Shown: piece by piece, positions 5,807-12,393 of the stretch | Numbering within the stretch: position 1 is the stretch's first letter | How the letters are laid out: each line of letters begins with the position of its first letter | Source: an uncultured Oscillospiraceae bacterium | GTDB lineage: Bacteria > Bacillota > Clostridia > Oscillospirales > Oscillospiraceae | Direction of reading: 5' to 3' | Length of the DNA stretch: 15,309 nt | Assembly: GCA_934635545.1 (NCBI GenBank) | Contig: CAKTZN010000020.1 | Coordinates: forward strand, 1-15,309 | The notes under the pieces: model-generated | The model's database searches: none | Told to the model about the DNA's origin: nothing | The model's input: the letters and a program-made list of their open reading frames with translations, nothing else | Program-made: the position numbers and the translations under genes

Positions 5807-6676
5807 TCACGCTTCGGCCCGCAGGGTATCGCGTACCCGCATGAGGGCCTTGCCCAGGATGCTCTGACCCTGCCATTGGGTCACATCCTGGTGCCGGGGA
5901 TCGTCCAGGGGGATGCCGATGCCCCAGATGCGGTCGTTGGGGGAGCACTCGGCAATCAGGGCGTCGCCGGTGGCGAGAAGCTGGTGCTTCAGGCCGCTGT
6001 TCTGGCCGAATTTGGCTAGTAGGCCCCGGTAGATGACCTCCTGCCGCACCGCCGTCCACTTGGCATCGTCATAGGGGGTGATGGCCCGGCCCAGCAGCTT
6101 CACCGTCTTGGGATCGGGGTTCTCCATCACGCGGGCTGCGGTGGCCTCGTCACCGCAGCACAGGGCCTTCTGGCGCATGAGATACTGCTCGGCATTGAGA
6201 TAGGTCACGCCGTCCACGGTGAACACCGCCGGGTACCAGTTGCTGAACCAGCCGTTGGGGCCATATTCGTGGAAGAAGCCCACCACATTTCCGGGAATGG
6301 GCGCGTCCTTTTCTGTGACGGCGAATTCCTCGTACAGGTCATATGTCCGCTGATCCGGGGCCAGCAGCGTCACGGCCAGCGCCGCGTCCGGATGGGCCTT
6401 GCCCCAGTTGCCCACCGCCACCAGCGCCGCGGGGACGGCGAACTGGGGCGGCCAGCCGCCTGCCGCGCCTACCGTGGGGATCTCGACAGCGGAGCATCCC
6501 GCCGCCAGCGCGGCGTCCAGCGCCGCGGTATAGCACGCGGTCAACGCCGCCGTTTCATAGGGCCGCCCGTCATAGACCGGCGGCGTCAGGGGGACGGTGA
6601 TGGTGCCGTCCCGGGCCGCGGCGCGGCACAGGCTCCCGCCGCCCGCGGCACTGTCCAGACGGAAGGAGAGCTCCAT
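5807..6676 (-). CDS. Shortened macro-like domain fused to a NADAR (YbiA-like) domain
   Basis: A 289-residue two-domain protein. Residues 1-118 resemble a shortened macro (ADP-ribose-binding) domain: PPVYDGRPYETAALTACYTAAL matches the segment after the first beta-alpha unit, EIPTVGAAGGWPPQ (65-78) the phosphate loop usually seen as IGTGxxGxP, and AVTLLAPDQRTYDLYEEF the last strand and helix. The N-terminal part, which normally carries the catalytic Asn/Asp loop, is only about 25 residues long. Residues 132-286 are a complete NADAR/YbiA (DUF1768) domain: WFSNWYPAVF, NAEQYLMRQKA, KLLGRAI, W207, LLATGDALIAECSPNDRIWGIGIP and GKALMRVRDTLR. NADAR proteins act as N-glycosidases on ADP-ribose-like or riboflavin-intermediate substrates, and some reverse guanine ADP-ribosylation; this one should be cytoplasmic. 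Its ATG lies 3 bases after the M18 stop, so translation is coupled. No ADP-ribosyltransferase toxin is adjacent. Confidence 0.85.
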   Translation of the reverse strand: MELSFRLDSAAGGGSLCRAAARDGTITVPLTPPVYDGRPYETAALTACYTAALDAALAAGCSAVEIPTVGAAGGWPPQFAVPAALVAVGNWGKAHPDAALAVTLLAPDQRTYDLYEEFAVTEKDAPIPGNVVGFFHEYGPNGWFSNWYPAVFTVDGVTYLNAEQYLMRQKALCCGDEATAARVMENPDPKTVKLLGRAITPYDDAKWTAVRQEVIYRGLLAKFGQNSGLKHQLLATGDALIAECSPNDRIWGIGIPLDDPRHQDVTQWQGQSILGKALMRVRDTLRAEA

Positions 6677-6679
6677 CGG

Positions 6680-8071
6680 TCACGCCTTCTCGAACGCCGC
6701 CTTCATGCAGCGATAGGTCATGTAGCAGTCCAGCTTGCCCACGGTCTCATAGGGGGCGTGCATGCTCAGCACGGGGACACCTGCGTCGATGGTGTCGATG
6801 TTGCGCTTGGCCATGTACTTGGCCACGGTACCGCCGCCGCCGGCGTCGGTCTTGCCCAGCTCGGCCATCTGCCAGAAGATGTTCTCCTCGTTCAGCAGGC
6901 GGCGCAGCTTGCCCACCACCTCGGCACTGGCGTCGGAGGCGCCGGACTTGCCGCCTGCGCCGGTGTACTTGCACAGGCCGATGCCGTAGTTGACATAGGC
7001 GGAGTTGTTCTTTTCATACACCTCGGCAAAGTTGGGGTCATAGGCGGCGGTCACGTCGGCGCTGATGCAGAAGGAGTTGGCGAAGCAGTCCCGCAGCAGC
7101 ACGCCCTGGCTGTCGCACAGCTCACCCATGAACTTGTCAAAGGCCTCGGACTGCATGCCGGACACGCCCTCGCTGCCGATCTCCTCCTTGTCGGCGAAGA
7201 TGCACACGCCGGTGCGGACGGGATCCTTGGCGTCGAAGATACCGGCCAGCTCGGCATAGGCGCAGACGCGGTCGTCGTGACCGTAGCTGGCGATGAGGCT
7301 GCGGTCAAAGCCGATGTCGCGGGCGTGACCGGCGGGGACGGCCTCCAGCTCGGCGGAGATGAAGTCCTCCTCCACCATGCCGTACTTCTCGTGCAGAAGC
7401 TGCATGACGGCCAGCTTGAAGCGCTTCTTCTCGTCCTGATCCGTTACCGGCATGGAGCCCACCAGAATATTCAGGCTCTCGCTGGGGATGGCCTCGTTCA
7501 GGGGCTTTTTGCCCTGCTCACGGCCCAGGTGGGGCAGCAGGTCGTTGATGATGAACTGGGGATCCTCGGGCTTATCGCCGATATGGACGGGCATCACCGT
7601 GCCGTCGGCAAGCGTCACCACGCCATGGAGCTCCAGGGGGATGGTGACCCAGTGGTACTTGCGGATGCCGCCGTAGTGATGGGTCTTGAGATAGGCCAGC
7701 TCCGCATCCTCATACAGGGGCCGGGGCTTCAGATCCAGGCGGGGCGCGTCGGTGTGGGCGGCGGCGATGACGGCGCCCTTGGACAGGGGCTCCTTGCCGA
7801 TGACGGCCAGCATGATGCCCTTGCCCCGGTTGTTGCAGTACACCTTGTCGCCGGTCTTGAGGGGCATGCCGGGCTGATACGCCACAAAGCCCCGCTTCTC
7901 GGCCAGCTCGATGCAGTAGTCCACGCACAGACGCTCGGTCTTGCCGTGGTTCAGAAAGTCCTTGTAATCCTCACAATAGGCGTGCATGGCGGCCTTTTCG
8001 CTCTCCGGCAGGCGGTCATAGCCGTTCTCCGGCGCGTACAGCAGGGCCTTGCTCAGCTTGCTTTCGCTCAT
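6680..8071 (-). CDS. apeB: M18-family aminopeptidase (aspartyl aminopeptidase-like)
   Basis: A 463-residue di-zinc metallopeptidase, full length for M18. The ligand set is visible: H106 and D108 in AAAHTDAPRLD, D267 in YGHDDRVCAYAEL (bridging Asp), E296-E297 in ADKEEIGSEG (general base and ligand), D339 in SADVTAAYDP, and H438 in VLSMHAPYE. The family releases N-terminal residues, often acidic ones, from cytoplasmic peptides; which residue is preferred here cannot be read. Start ATG 8071 has GAGGAGG on the minus strand about 9 bases upstream. It is the first gene of a two-gene operon with the macro-NADAR protein and is divergent from csoR. Confidence 0.95.
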   Translation of the reverse strand: MSESKLSKALLYAPENGYDRLPESEKAAMHAYCEDYKDFLNHGKTERLCVDYCIELAEKRGFVAYQPGMPLKTGDKVYCNNRGKGIMLAVIGKEPLSKGAVIAAAHTDAPRLDLKPRPLYEDAELAYLKTHHYGGIRKYHWVTIPLELHGVVTLADGTVMPVHIGDKPEDPQFIINDLLPHLGREQGKKPLNEAIPSESLNILVGSMPVTDQDEKKRFKLAVMQLLHEKYGMVEEDFISAELEAVPAGHARDIGFDRSLIASYGHDDRVCAYAELAGIFDAKDPVRTGVCIFADKEEIGSEGVSGMQSEAFDKFMGELCDSQGVLLRDCFANSFCISADVTAAYDPNFAEVYEKNNSAYVNYGIGLCKYTGAGGKSGASDASAEVVGKLRRLLNEENIFWQMAELGKTDAGGGGTVAKYMAKRNIDTIDAGVPVLSMHAPYETVGKLDCYMTYRCMKAAFEKA

Positions 8072-8108
8072 GGATGATTCCTCCTCATATTAAATGGTCT
8101 CTACCGCC

Positions 8109-8137
8109 ATCCTACCATAGAAACGCCGCCTTTGCAA
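8109..8137 (-). promoter_or_regulatory. Promoter of the M18 aminopeptidase operon
   Basis: On the minus strand TTGCAA (8137..8132), a 17-base spacer and TAGGAT (8114..8109); each box matches four of six consensus positions. Its -35 lies only 8 bases from the -35 of the divergent csoR promoter, so the two polymerases would compete. Confidence 0.55.
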
Positions 8138-8145
8138 GGGGCGGC

Positions 8146-8174
8146 TTGACAATGGGGCGGGGGAGAAGTATAAT
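8146..8174 (+). promoter_or_regulatory. Promoter of csoR (full consensus)
   Basis: TTGACA (8146-8151), 17 bases, TATAAT (8169-8174), a perfect sigma-A promoter. Such strength suggests that output is set by repression at the operator just downstream. Confidence 0.9.
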
Positions 8175-8181
8175 CTCCCTA

Positions 8182-8195
8182 TACCCCATAGGGTA
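8182..8195 (+). promoter_or_regulatory. CsoR operator at its own promoter
   Basis: TACCCCATAGGGTA: perfect 5-base arms TACCC/GGGTA with a 4-base centre, placed over the predicted start of transcription. GC-tract palindromes of this kind are typical for CsoR-family repressors, and the same pattern recurs at the ATPase promoter. Confidence 0.82.
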
Positions 8196-8208
8196 GGAGG
8201 GATCGACA

Positions 8209-8484
8209 ATGAAGCAATGCATGGACGCGGACAACCTGCACCGCAGGCTGAAAAAGATCATCGGCCAGGTACAGGCCATTGACCGGATGATCGACGAGGA
8301 CGTCCCCTGTGAGGATGTGCTGGCCCAGATCAACGCGGCGAAATCCGCCCTTCACGGCTGCGGCAAGGTGGTGCTGGAGGGGCATATCAAGCACTGTGTC
8401 CGGGACGGCATCCAGCACGGCGACGCCGACAAGACCATCGAGAGCTTTACCAAGGCGGTGGAGCGGTTTTCCAATATGGGATGA
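8209..8484 (+). CDS. csoR: CsoR-family metal-sensing repressor
   Basis: A 91-residue all-helical repressor of normal family length. The Cu(I) triad is present with exact spacing: C34, H59 and C63 (C-x24-H-x3-C; in DVPCEDVL and EGHIKHCV). The RLKKIIGQVQAIDRMIDED segment is the conserved first helix. Metal binding releases the tetramer from DNA and derepresses efflux genes. It has its own promoter, operator and terminator, and the next transcript encodes a P1B ATPase under the same operator type, which supports the role. C4 near the N-terminus lies about where nickel/cobalt sensors of this family place an extra ligand, so a metal other than copper is not excluded. GGAGG at 8196-8200 precedes the start ATG. 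Confidence 0.94.
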   Translation: MKQCMDADNLHRRLKKIIGQVQAIDRMIDEDVPCEDVLAQINAAKSALHGCGKVVLEGHIKHCVRDGIQHGDADKTIESFTKAVERFSNMG

Positions 8485-8491
8485 GCATTCC

Positions 8492-8521
8492 AAAAAAGAA
8501 GGGCTTGGCCCTTCTTTTTTT
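8492..8521 (+). terminator. Terminator of csoR
   Basis: AAAAAAGAAGGGC pairs with GCCCTTCTTTTTT around TTG, 7 bases after the csoR stop. It separates csoR from the ATPase transcript. Confidence 0.93.
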
Positions 8522-8522
8522 C

Positions 8523-8551
8523 TTGACAAATGATACCCATGTGGGTATATT
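8523..8551 (+). promoter_or_regulatory. Promoter of the P1B ATPase operon
   Basis: TTGACA (8523-8528), 17-base spacer, TATATT (8546-8551). Most of the spacer is occupied by an operator. Confidence 0.8.
8534..8547 (+). promoter_or_regulatory. CsoR operator in the ATPase promoter spacer
   Basis: TACCCATGTGGGTA, perfect TACCC/GGGTA arms with a 4-base centre, identical in arms and spacing to the site at 8182-8195. It lies between the -35 and -10 boxes, so binding would block polymerase. Confidence 0.85.
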
Positions 8552-8556
8552 ATACC

Positions 8557-8574
8557 TATACCCTGTACGGTATA
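8557..8574 (+). promoter_or_regulatory. Second CsoR operator candidate before the ATPase gene
   Basis: TATACCCTGTACGGTATA has perfect 6-base outer arms (TATACC/GGTATA) and contains TACCCTGTACGGTA, one mismatch from the other two sites. Its centre is 25 bases from the site at 8534-8547, and it covers the predicted transcription start. Confidence 0.7.
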
Positions 8575-8590
8575 AAGGAGACGAAACAAC

Positions 8591-10456
8591 ATGAAAGCAC
8601 TGATGGAAAAACTGGAGGGGCTGCTGGAGTGGGGCGGCATCAAAAAGGACGTGACGCTGCTGGTGATCTCCGGCATCGCGGTCATCTGCAGCCTGGCGAA
8701 ATGGCAGCCCTTCTCCTTTGATATGGCGTGGATCGCCATCATCCTGTGCGGCGTGCCCATTGTGCTGGAGGCCATCATCGGTCTGGTGACGGCCTTTGAC
8801 ATCAAGGCGGACGTGCTGGTGTCCCTGGCGCTGATCGCCTCGGTGTGCATCGGCCAGGACTTTGCTGCCGGTGAGGTGGCCTTCATCATGCAGCTCGGCG
8901 GCCTGCTGGAGGAGCTGACGGTGGCCAAGGCCCGGGCCGGCATCGAAAAGCTGGTGCACCTGACGCCCCGGACGGCCCGCGTGCTGCGCGGCGGCGCGGA
9001 GAGCGTGATCTCCGCCGAGCAGGTGCAGGTGGGCGACACCCTGCGGGTACTGCCCGGCGAGTGTGTGCCGGTAGACGGCGTGATCCTGTCGGGACAGACC
9101 TCCATCAACCAGGCGGTCATGACCGGCGAATCCCTGCCGGTGGACAAGTCCGCCGGGGACGAGGTGTCCAGCGGCACCGTGAACCAGTTCGGCGCCTTCG
9201 AGATGCGGGCCACCCGTGTGGGCGAGGACAGCTCCATCCAGCGGATGATCCGCCTGGTGCAGTCCGCCGACGCGGGCAAGGCCAAGATCGTGGGCATCGC
9301 CGACCGGTGGGCCACCTGGATCGTGGTGATCGCCCTGACCGCCGCTGCACTGACGTGGCTCATTTCCGGCCAGATCATCCGGGCCGTCACCATTCTGGTG
9401 GTGTTCTGTCCCTGCGCCCTGGTGCTGGCCACGCCCACGGCCATTATGGCCGCCATCGGCAACGCCACCAAGCATGGCTTTCTCGTCCGTGAGGGCGACG
9501 CGCTGGAGCGGCTGGCCAAGGTGAAAGTGGTAGCCTTTGACAAGACCGGTACGCTGACCTACGGCACCCCGGAGGTGGCCGCGGTGGTCAGCATTCTGCC
9601 GGAGCTGCCGCAGGAGGAGCTGTACCGTCTGGCGGCCTCTGCCGAGCAGATGTCCGAGCATCCCCTGGGCAAGGCTATCGTCCGTGGCTGCAAAAAGTCC
9701 GGCGCTGCGCTGGCTGACGCCGGGAAATTCCGTATGATCCCCGGCCGCGGCGTCAGCGCCTGCGTGGAGGGCCGCAGCCTGCTGGCGGGCAATCCGGAGC
9801 TGCTGCGGGAGCAGGGGGTGACCCTGCCGGAGGAGGCCGGGGACTATCTGGCCCAGGGCTGCACCGTCACCTATCTGGCGGTGGACGGCACCTACGCCGG
9901 ATACATCGCCCTGTCCGACACCATCCGACAGGAGAGCGCGGAGATGGTGGACGCCCTGACGGCGCTGGGCGTCCAGCCGGTGCTGCTGACCGGTGACCAC
10001 GAAAACGCCGCCCGGGCCATCGCCCAGCGGCTGCACATTCAGGAGGTGCGGGCCAACTGCCTGCCGGAGGACAAGATGACCGCCATCGACGGCTATCAGG
10101 CCCAGGGCCGCAGCGTGTGCATGATGGGCGACGGCGTCAACGACGCCCCGGCCCTGAAGCGGGCGGAGGTGGGCATCGCCATGGGCGGCGTGGGCAGCGA
10201 CATCGCCGTGGACGCGGCGGACATCGCCCTGGTGGACGACGAGGTGAAGGAGCTGCCCCACCTGATCGCACTGTCCCACCGGATGATGACCACCATCAAG
10301 CTGAACATGACCTTCTCCATGGCGCTGAACTTCGCGGCCATCATCCTGGCCATCATCGGCACGCTGAACCCGGTGGTGGGCGCACTGGTACATAACGCCG
10401 GTTCCGTGCTGGTCATCACCAACTCGGCGTTTCTGTTGAACTGGAAAAAGAAATAA
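8591..10456 (+). CDS. P1B-type heavy-metal translocating ATPase
   Basis: A 621-residue metal pump with all catalytic elements: actuator TGES (178-181), metal-binding CPC in helix 6 (273-275, FCPCALVLATP), phosphorylation site DKTGT (D317), nucleotide-site SEHP (355-358) and GRGV, hinge GDGVND (513-518). It exports metal from the cytoplasm using ATP. There is no N-terminal HMA or CxxC domain, so it is at the short end for P1B pumps. The last helices read LNPVVGALVHNAGSVLVITNSAFLL: H601-N602 replaces the MxxSS signature of copper-type CopA, so copper specificity is not assured despite CsoR control; Zn, Co, Fe or Ni are alternatives. AAGGAGA about 9 bases before the ATG is the ribosome site. A 55-residue membrane protein follows in the same transcript. 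Confidence 0.95.
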   Translation: MKALMEKLEGLLEWGGIKKDVTLLVISGIAVICSLAKWQPFSFDMAWIAIILCGVPIVLEAIIGLVTAFDIKADVLVSLALIASVCIGQDFAAGEVAFIMQLGGLLEELTVAKARAGIEKLVHLTPRTARVLRGGAESVISAEQVQVGDTLRVLPGECVPVDGVILSGQTSINQAVMTGESLPVDKSAGDEVSSGTVNQFGAFEMRATRVGEDSSIQRMIRLVQSADAGKAKIVGIADRWATWIVVIALTAAALTWLISGQIIRAVTILVVFCPCALVLATPTAIMAAIGNATKHGFLVREGDALERLAKVKVVAFDKTGTLTYGTPEVAAVVSILPELPQEELYRLAASAEQMSEHPLGKAIVRGCKKSGAALADAGKFRMIPGRGVSACVEGRSLLAGNPELLREQGVTLPEEAGDYLAQGCTVTYLAVDGTYAGYIALSDTIRQESAEMVDALTALGVQPVLLTGDHENAARAIAQRLHIQEVRANCLPEDKMTAIDGYQAQGRSVCMMGDGVNDAPALKRAEVGIAMGGVGSDIAVDAADIALVDDEVKELPHLIALSHRMMTTIKLNMTFSMALNFAAIILAIIGTLNPVVGALVHNAGSVLVITNSAFLLNWKKK

Positions 10457-10476
10457 ACAAACGGGAGGAAAAACAA

Positions 10477-10644
10477 ATGATTATCAAAATCATCGCCATC
10501 GTCATCGGTGTGCTGATCCTGGGCGCGGGTCTTTACTACCTGTCCAAGGAAAAGCACGATCCGGAATCCAAGAAGATCTACGGCGTCATCAGCGCCGTGG
10601 GCGCGGTCATCGCCGTTGTGGCGGCGATCCTGCTGCTGGTGTAA
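10477..10644 (+). CDS. Small two-helix membrane protein downstream of the metal ATPase
   Basis: A 55-residue frame starting at ATG 10477, with GGGAGG (10463-10468) 8 bases upstream and TAA at 10642-10644. It has two hydrophobic helices, residues 2-22 (IIKIIAIVIGVLILGAGLYY) and about 36-55 (GVISAVGAVIAVVAAILLLV), joined by a short charged loop SKEKHDPESKKIY. It begins 20 bases after the ATPase stop and is followed by the operon terminator, so it should be made when CsoR lets go. I recognise no family. It may be a regulatory or stabilising subunit of the pump. Confidence 0.8.
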   Translation: MIIKIIAIVIGVLILGAGLYYLSKEKHDPESKKIYGVISAVGAVIAVVAAILLLV

Positions 10645-10655
10645 GAGTATGATAG

Positions 10656-10694
10656 AAAATACCGCTGCTTCTTTGGGAAGCAGCGGTATTTTTG
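10656..10694 (+). terminator. Terminator of the P1B ATPase operon
   Basis: AAATACCGCTGCTTC and GAAGCAGCGGTATTT form a 15-base stem with a TTTGG loop and T-rich tail. It begins 12 bases after the small-protein stop, and may also serve the opposing lipoprotein gene. Confidence 0.93.
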
Positions 10695-10712
10695 TGTATT
10701 GCGTGTATGCGC

Positions 10713-12053
10713 TTATGACAGTGCCCGGTTCTCCAGATTGCTCCGCAGACTGCCGACGGCCTGATAGTTGTTGATGATCAGCGCGTCGGTGACGCCATAC
10801 CGGGCGATGATATCGCTGACGCTGCCCACATCCTCCCGGATGTCCACCACCACGATCTGCTCGTAGTAGTCGATCATGTAGGGCACGAAGGCGTTGCCGT
10901 AGGACTCCTTGAACACCAGCAGCGTCTTGCCGTTCTTGTTGTCGGTGGTGATGACGGTCAGGGGCTGGTCGCCGCACAGGAACATTCCGGCGTACTCGTT
11001 GGTGCCGCCGTTGACGGCCTGGCCGTTATACTGCACGCCGTCCCGGTAGTAGACCATGGAATAGCCGGTGTGGAGGAACCGGGCCACGGAGTAGTCAGGG
11101 GTGGCCTTCAGCTCCGCGGGATGGTCGCCGTACATGTACAGTGAGCCGGTATAGCCGGTGCGGATCACCGTGTCATAGCTGTCCAGCGTCCAGGGGGTAA
11201 TGCCGTTGGCCTGGCAGTAGGCCGCCGAGGCGTAGTACGCGCCCAGACTGGTCCAGTGATGGTCGGTGCGGTAGAACATGTACTCGCCCGCGTGCTGATC
11301 CATCAGCCCCATGCAGTCCACGGTGGTGACGGCGCTGTCCATCATGGCGTAGGTGGACTTGATGAAGCTGGCGACAGCGTCGTGGGGATCGTCGTAGTCC
11401 GCCGGGGAATGGTAGGCGCAGCTCTTGGGGGTGATCAGGCAGCTCACATGGATATTGGGGTATTTGGCGGCGAATTGGTTCACCGTGTCGGCATAGGCGC
11501 TGGAGCCGGAGGGATCCGGCGCGAAATACTCCACGCCGTAGTCGCCGCACACCAGCACCGCGTTGGCGTAATAGGCGGCGATATCGTTGTGATAGTGGCC
11601 GTCAGCGGCGGTCTCCGCCACCACCGACGCCGCGTCGTCCGAGGATACGGCACTGCCCTTGCCGGGGGCGATGTACTTCTGTCCCGCGGGCACCACCTGC
11701 TGGCCGCAGACGGCGCACACGCCGTCATCGCCCACCGTGTGGCCCAGGGCCGGGCTCATGACCGCGCCGCAGACGGCGCAGGTCTCCGGTTCGGTACAGG
11801 TGGCGGGTCCGGCGGAGGTGTGGGGAAGCTGGGGCGACAGCTCGATGCCGCACCGCTGGCAGGTCTGGGGTGCGGCGCAGGTGGCTTCCGGGCCGGGATC
11901 GTGGCCCAGGGCCTCTGTCATCACCTTGCCGCACTCGGTGCAGATCTCCGGCTCGGTGCAGGTGGCCGGTGCGGCGGATACATGCCTGTGGCAGCCGCTC
12001 AGCGCCAGTGCCGTCACCAGCAGTGCCGCCGCCAGATAGCAGATTTTTTTCAT
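10713..12053 (-). CDS. Lipoprotein with zinc-ribbon-like repeats and a DHHW domain
   Basis: A 446-residue exported protein. MKKICYLAAALLVTALALSGC is a lipoprotein signal with lipobox LSGC (18-21), so C21 should be lipidated on the outer face of the membrane. Three 22-residue units with a 27-residue period follow (about 30-51, 57-78, 84-105), each ATCxxPxxCxxCGxxxxPxLxH-like, and a shorter CAVCG unit at 113-117; each unit supplies a C-x5-C-x2-C set. From about 150 on lies a DHHW-family domain: FYRTDHHWTSLGAYYA with D264, H265, H266, W267, then FKESYGNAFVPYM with S384 and VVVDIRED. By relation to AlgX/AlgJ-type SGNH folds the D/H and S384 could form an acyl-transfer or esterase triad acting on envelope polysaccharide; that is inference. 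AAAGGAAG precedes the ATG. It is a single-gene transcript. Confidence 0.88.
   Translation of the reverse strand: MKKICYLAAALLVTALALSGCHRHVSAAPATCTEPEICTECGKVMTEALGHDPGPEATCAAPQTCQRCGIELSPQLPHTSAGPATCTEPETCAVCGAVMSPALGHTVGDDGVCAVCGQQVVPAGQKYIAPGKGSAVSSDDAASVVAETAADGHYHNDIAAYYANAVLVCGDYGVEYFAPDPSGSSAYADTVNQFAAKYPNIHVSCLITPKSCAYHSPADYDDPHDAVASFIKSTYAMMDSAVTTVDCMGLMDQHAGEYMFYRTDHHWTSLGAYYASAAYCQANGITPWTLDSYDTVIRTGYTGSLYMYGDHPAELKATPDYSVARFLHTGYSMVYYRDGVQYNGQAVNGGTNEYAGMFLCGDQPLTVITTDNKNGKTLLVFKESYGNAFVPYMIDYYEQIVVVDIREDVGSVSDIIARYGVTDALIINNYQAVGSLRSNLENRALS
11739..11966 (-). repeat. Tandem in-frame repeats encoding Cys-rich units of the lipoprotein
   Basis: Three copies with an 81-base period (27 codons) encode the ATC-x5-C-x2-CG-x6-L-x-H-like units; the first and third are nearest (TCTEPEICTECG and TCTEPETCAVCG). 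The number of units may vary between strains. Confidence 0.75.
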
Positions 12054-12102
12054 GGAACGCTTCCTTTCTTATAAGGGGTCTTGTCTCTATTACTATGAGG
12101 AG

Positions 12103-12131
12103 ATTATACGCAATAGGACAACTTTTTGCAA
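12103..12131 (-). promoter_or_regulatory. Promoter of the DHHW lipoprotein
   Basis: On the minus strand TTGCAA (12131..12126), a 17-base spacer, and TATAAT (12108..12103), with the start codon about 50 bases downstream. Confidence 0.72.
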
Positions 12132-12152
12132 GTACCTGTGTGACGCGCATGG

Positions 12153-12185
12153 CAAGAGGGCGGATGCTTTGCATCCGCCCTCTTG
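12153..12185 (-). terminator. Strong hairpin at the end of the His-rich / CooT operon
   Basis: A perfect 15-base stem (CAAGAGGGCGGATGC with GCATCCGCCCTCTTG) and 3-base loop, 15 bases beyond the CooT stop. It lacks a T tract on either strand, so it may protect the RNA end or pause polymerase rather than act as a classic terminator. Confidence 0.7.
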
Positions 12186-12200
12186 TGATCCACATGGTTT

Positions 12201-12389
12201 TCAGTTCTGCCGCACGAAGATCATGTTCTCCATCAGGTCGATCTTCTCGATGGTGCCCACCACGGCGGTGGGAACGCCCAGGATATCGCTGAATACCAGC
12301 GTATCGCCCTCGACCTTCATGGAGGCCACGTTCTTGCAGACCTCCTTCTTCTCGTCACCCCGCAGGGTGTAGACAGTGGAAAGACACAT
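12201..12389 (-). CDS. CooT-family nickel-binding protein
   Basis: A 62-residue protein beginning MCLSTVYTLRGD, with the family's near-invariant Cys2 and a small beta-barrel pattern (KNVASMKVEGDTLVFSDILG then AVVGTIEKIDLMENMIFV). CooT-family proteins bind Ni(II) through the N-terminal amine and Cys2 and take part in nickel delivery to carbon monoxide dehydrogenase in Rhodospirillum; other members lie away from that operon, as here. Size is typical. The ATG is 4 bases after the stop of the His-rich gene and AGGGAG overlaps that gene's end, so they are translated together. It was earlier labelled a predicted RNA-binding protein in databases, which remains an alternative. Confidence 0.85.
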   Translation of the reverse strand: MCLSTVYTLRGDEKKEVCKNVASMKVEGDTLVFSDILGVPTAVVGTIEKIDLMENMIFVRQN

Positions 12390-12393
12390 AGAC

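Noticed and set aside
3978..6059. A 693-codon open frame on the minus strand across nifS and nifU
   Set aside because: It mirrors the third-position GC bias of two certain genes on the other strand, has no ribosome site and yields low-complexity His/Gly/Val-rich sequence.
6269..8077. A 602-codon plus-strand frame opposite the M18 and NADAR genes
   Set aside because: Shadow of the GC-rich minus-strand genes; composition is Gly/Ala/His-rich with no recognisable domain.
8447..10393. A 648-codon minus-strand frame opposite the P1B ATPase
   Set aside because: Shadow frame of a gene with all P-type ATPase motifs; also crosses the csoR terminator and ATPase promoter.
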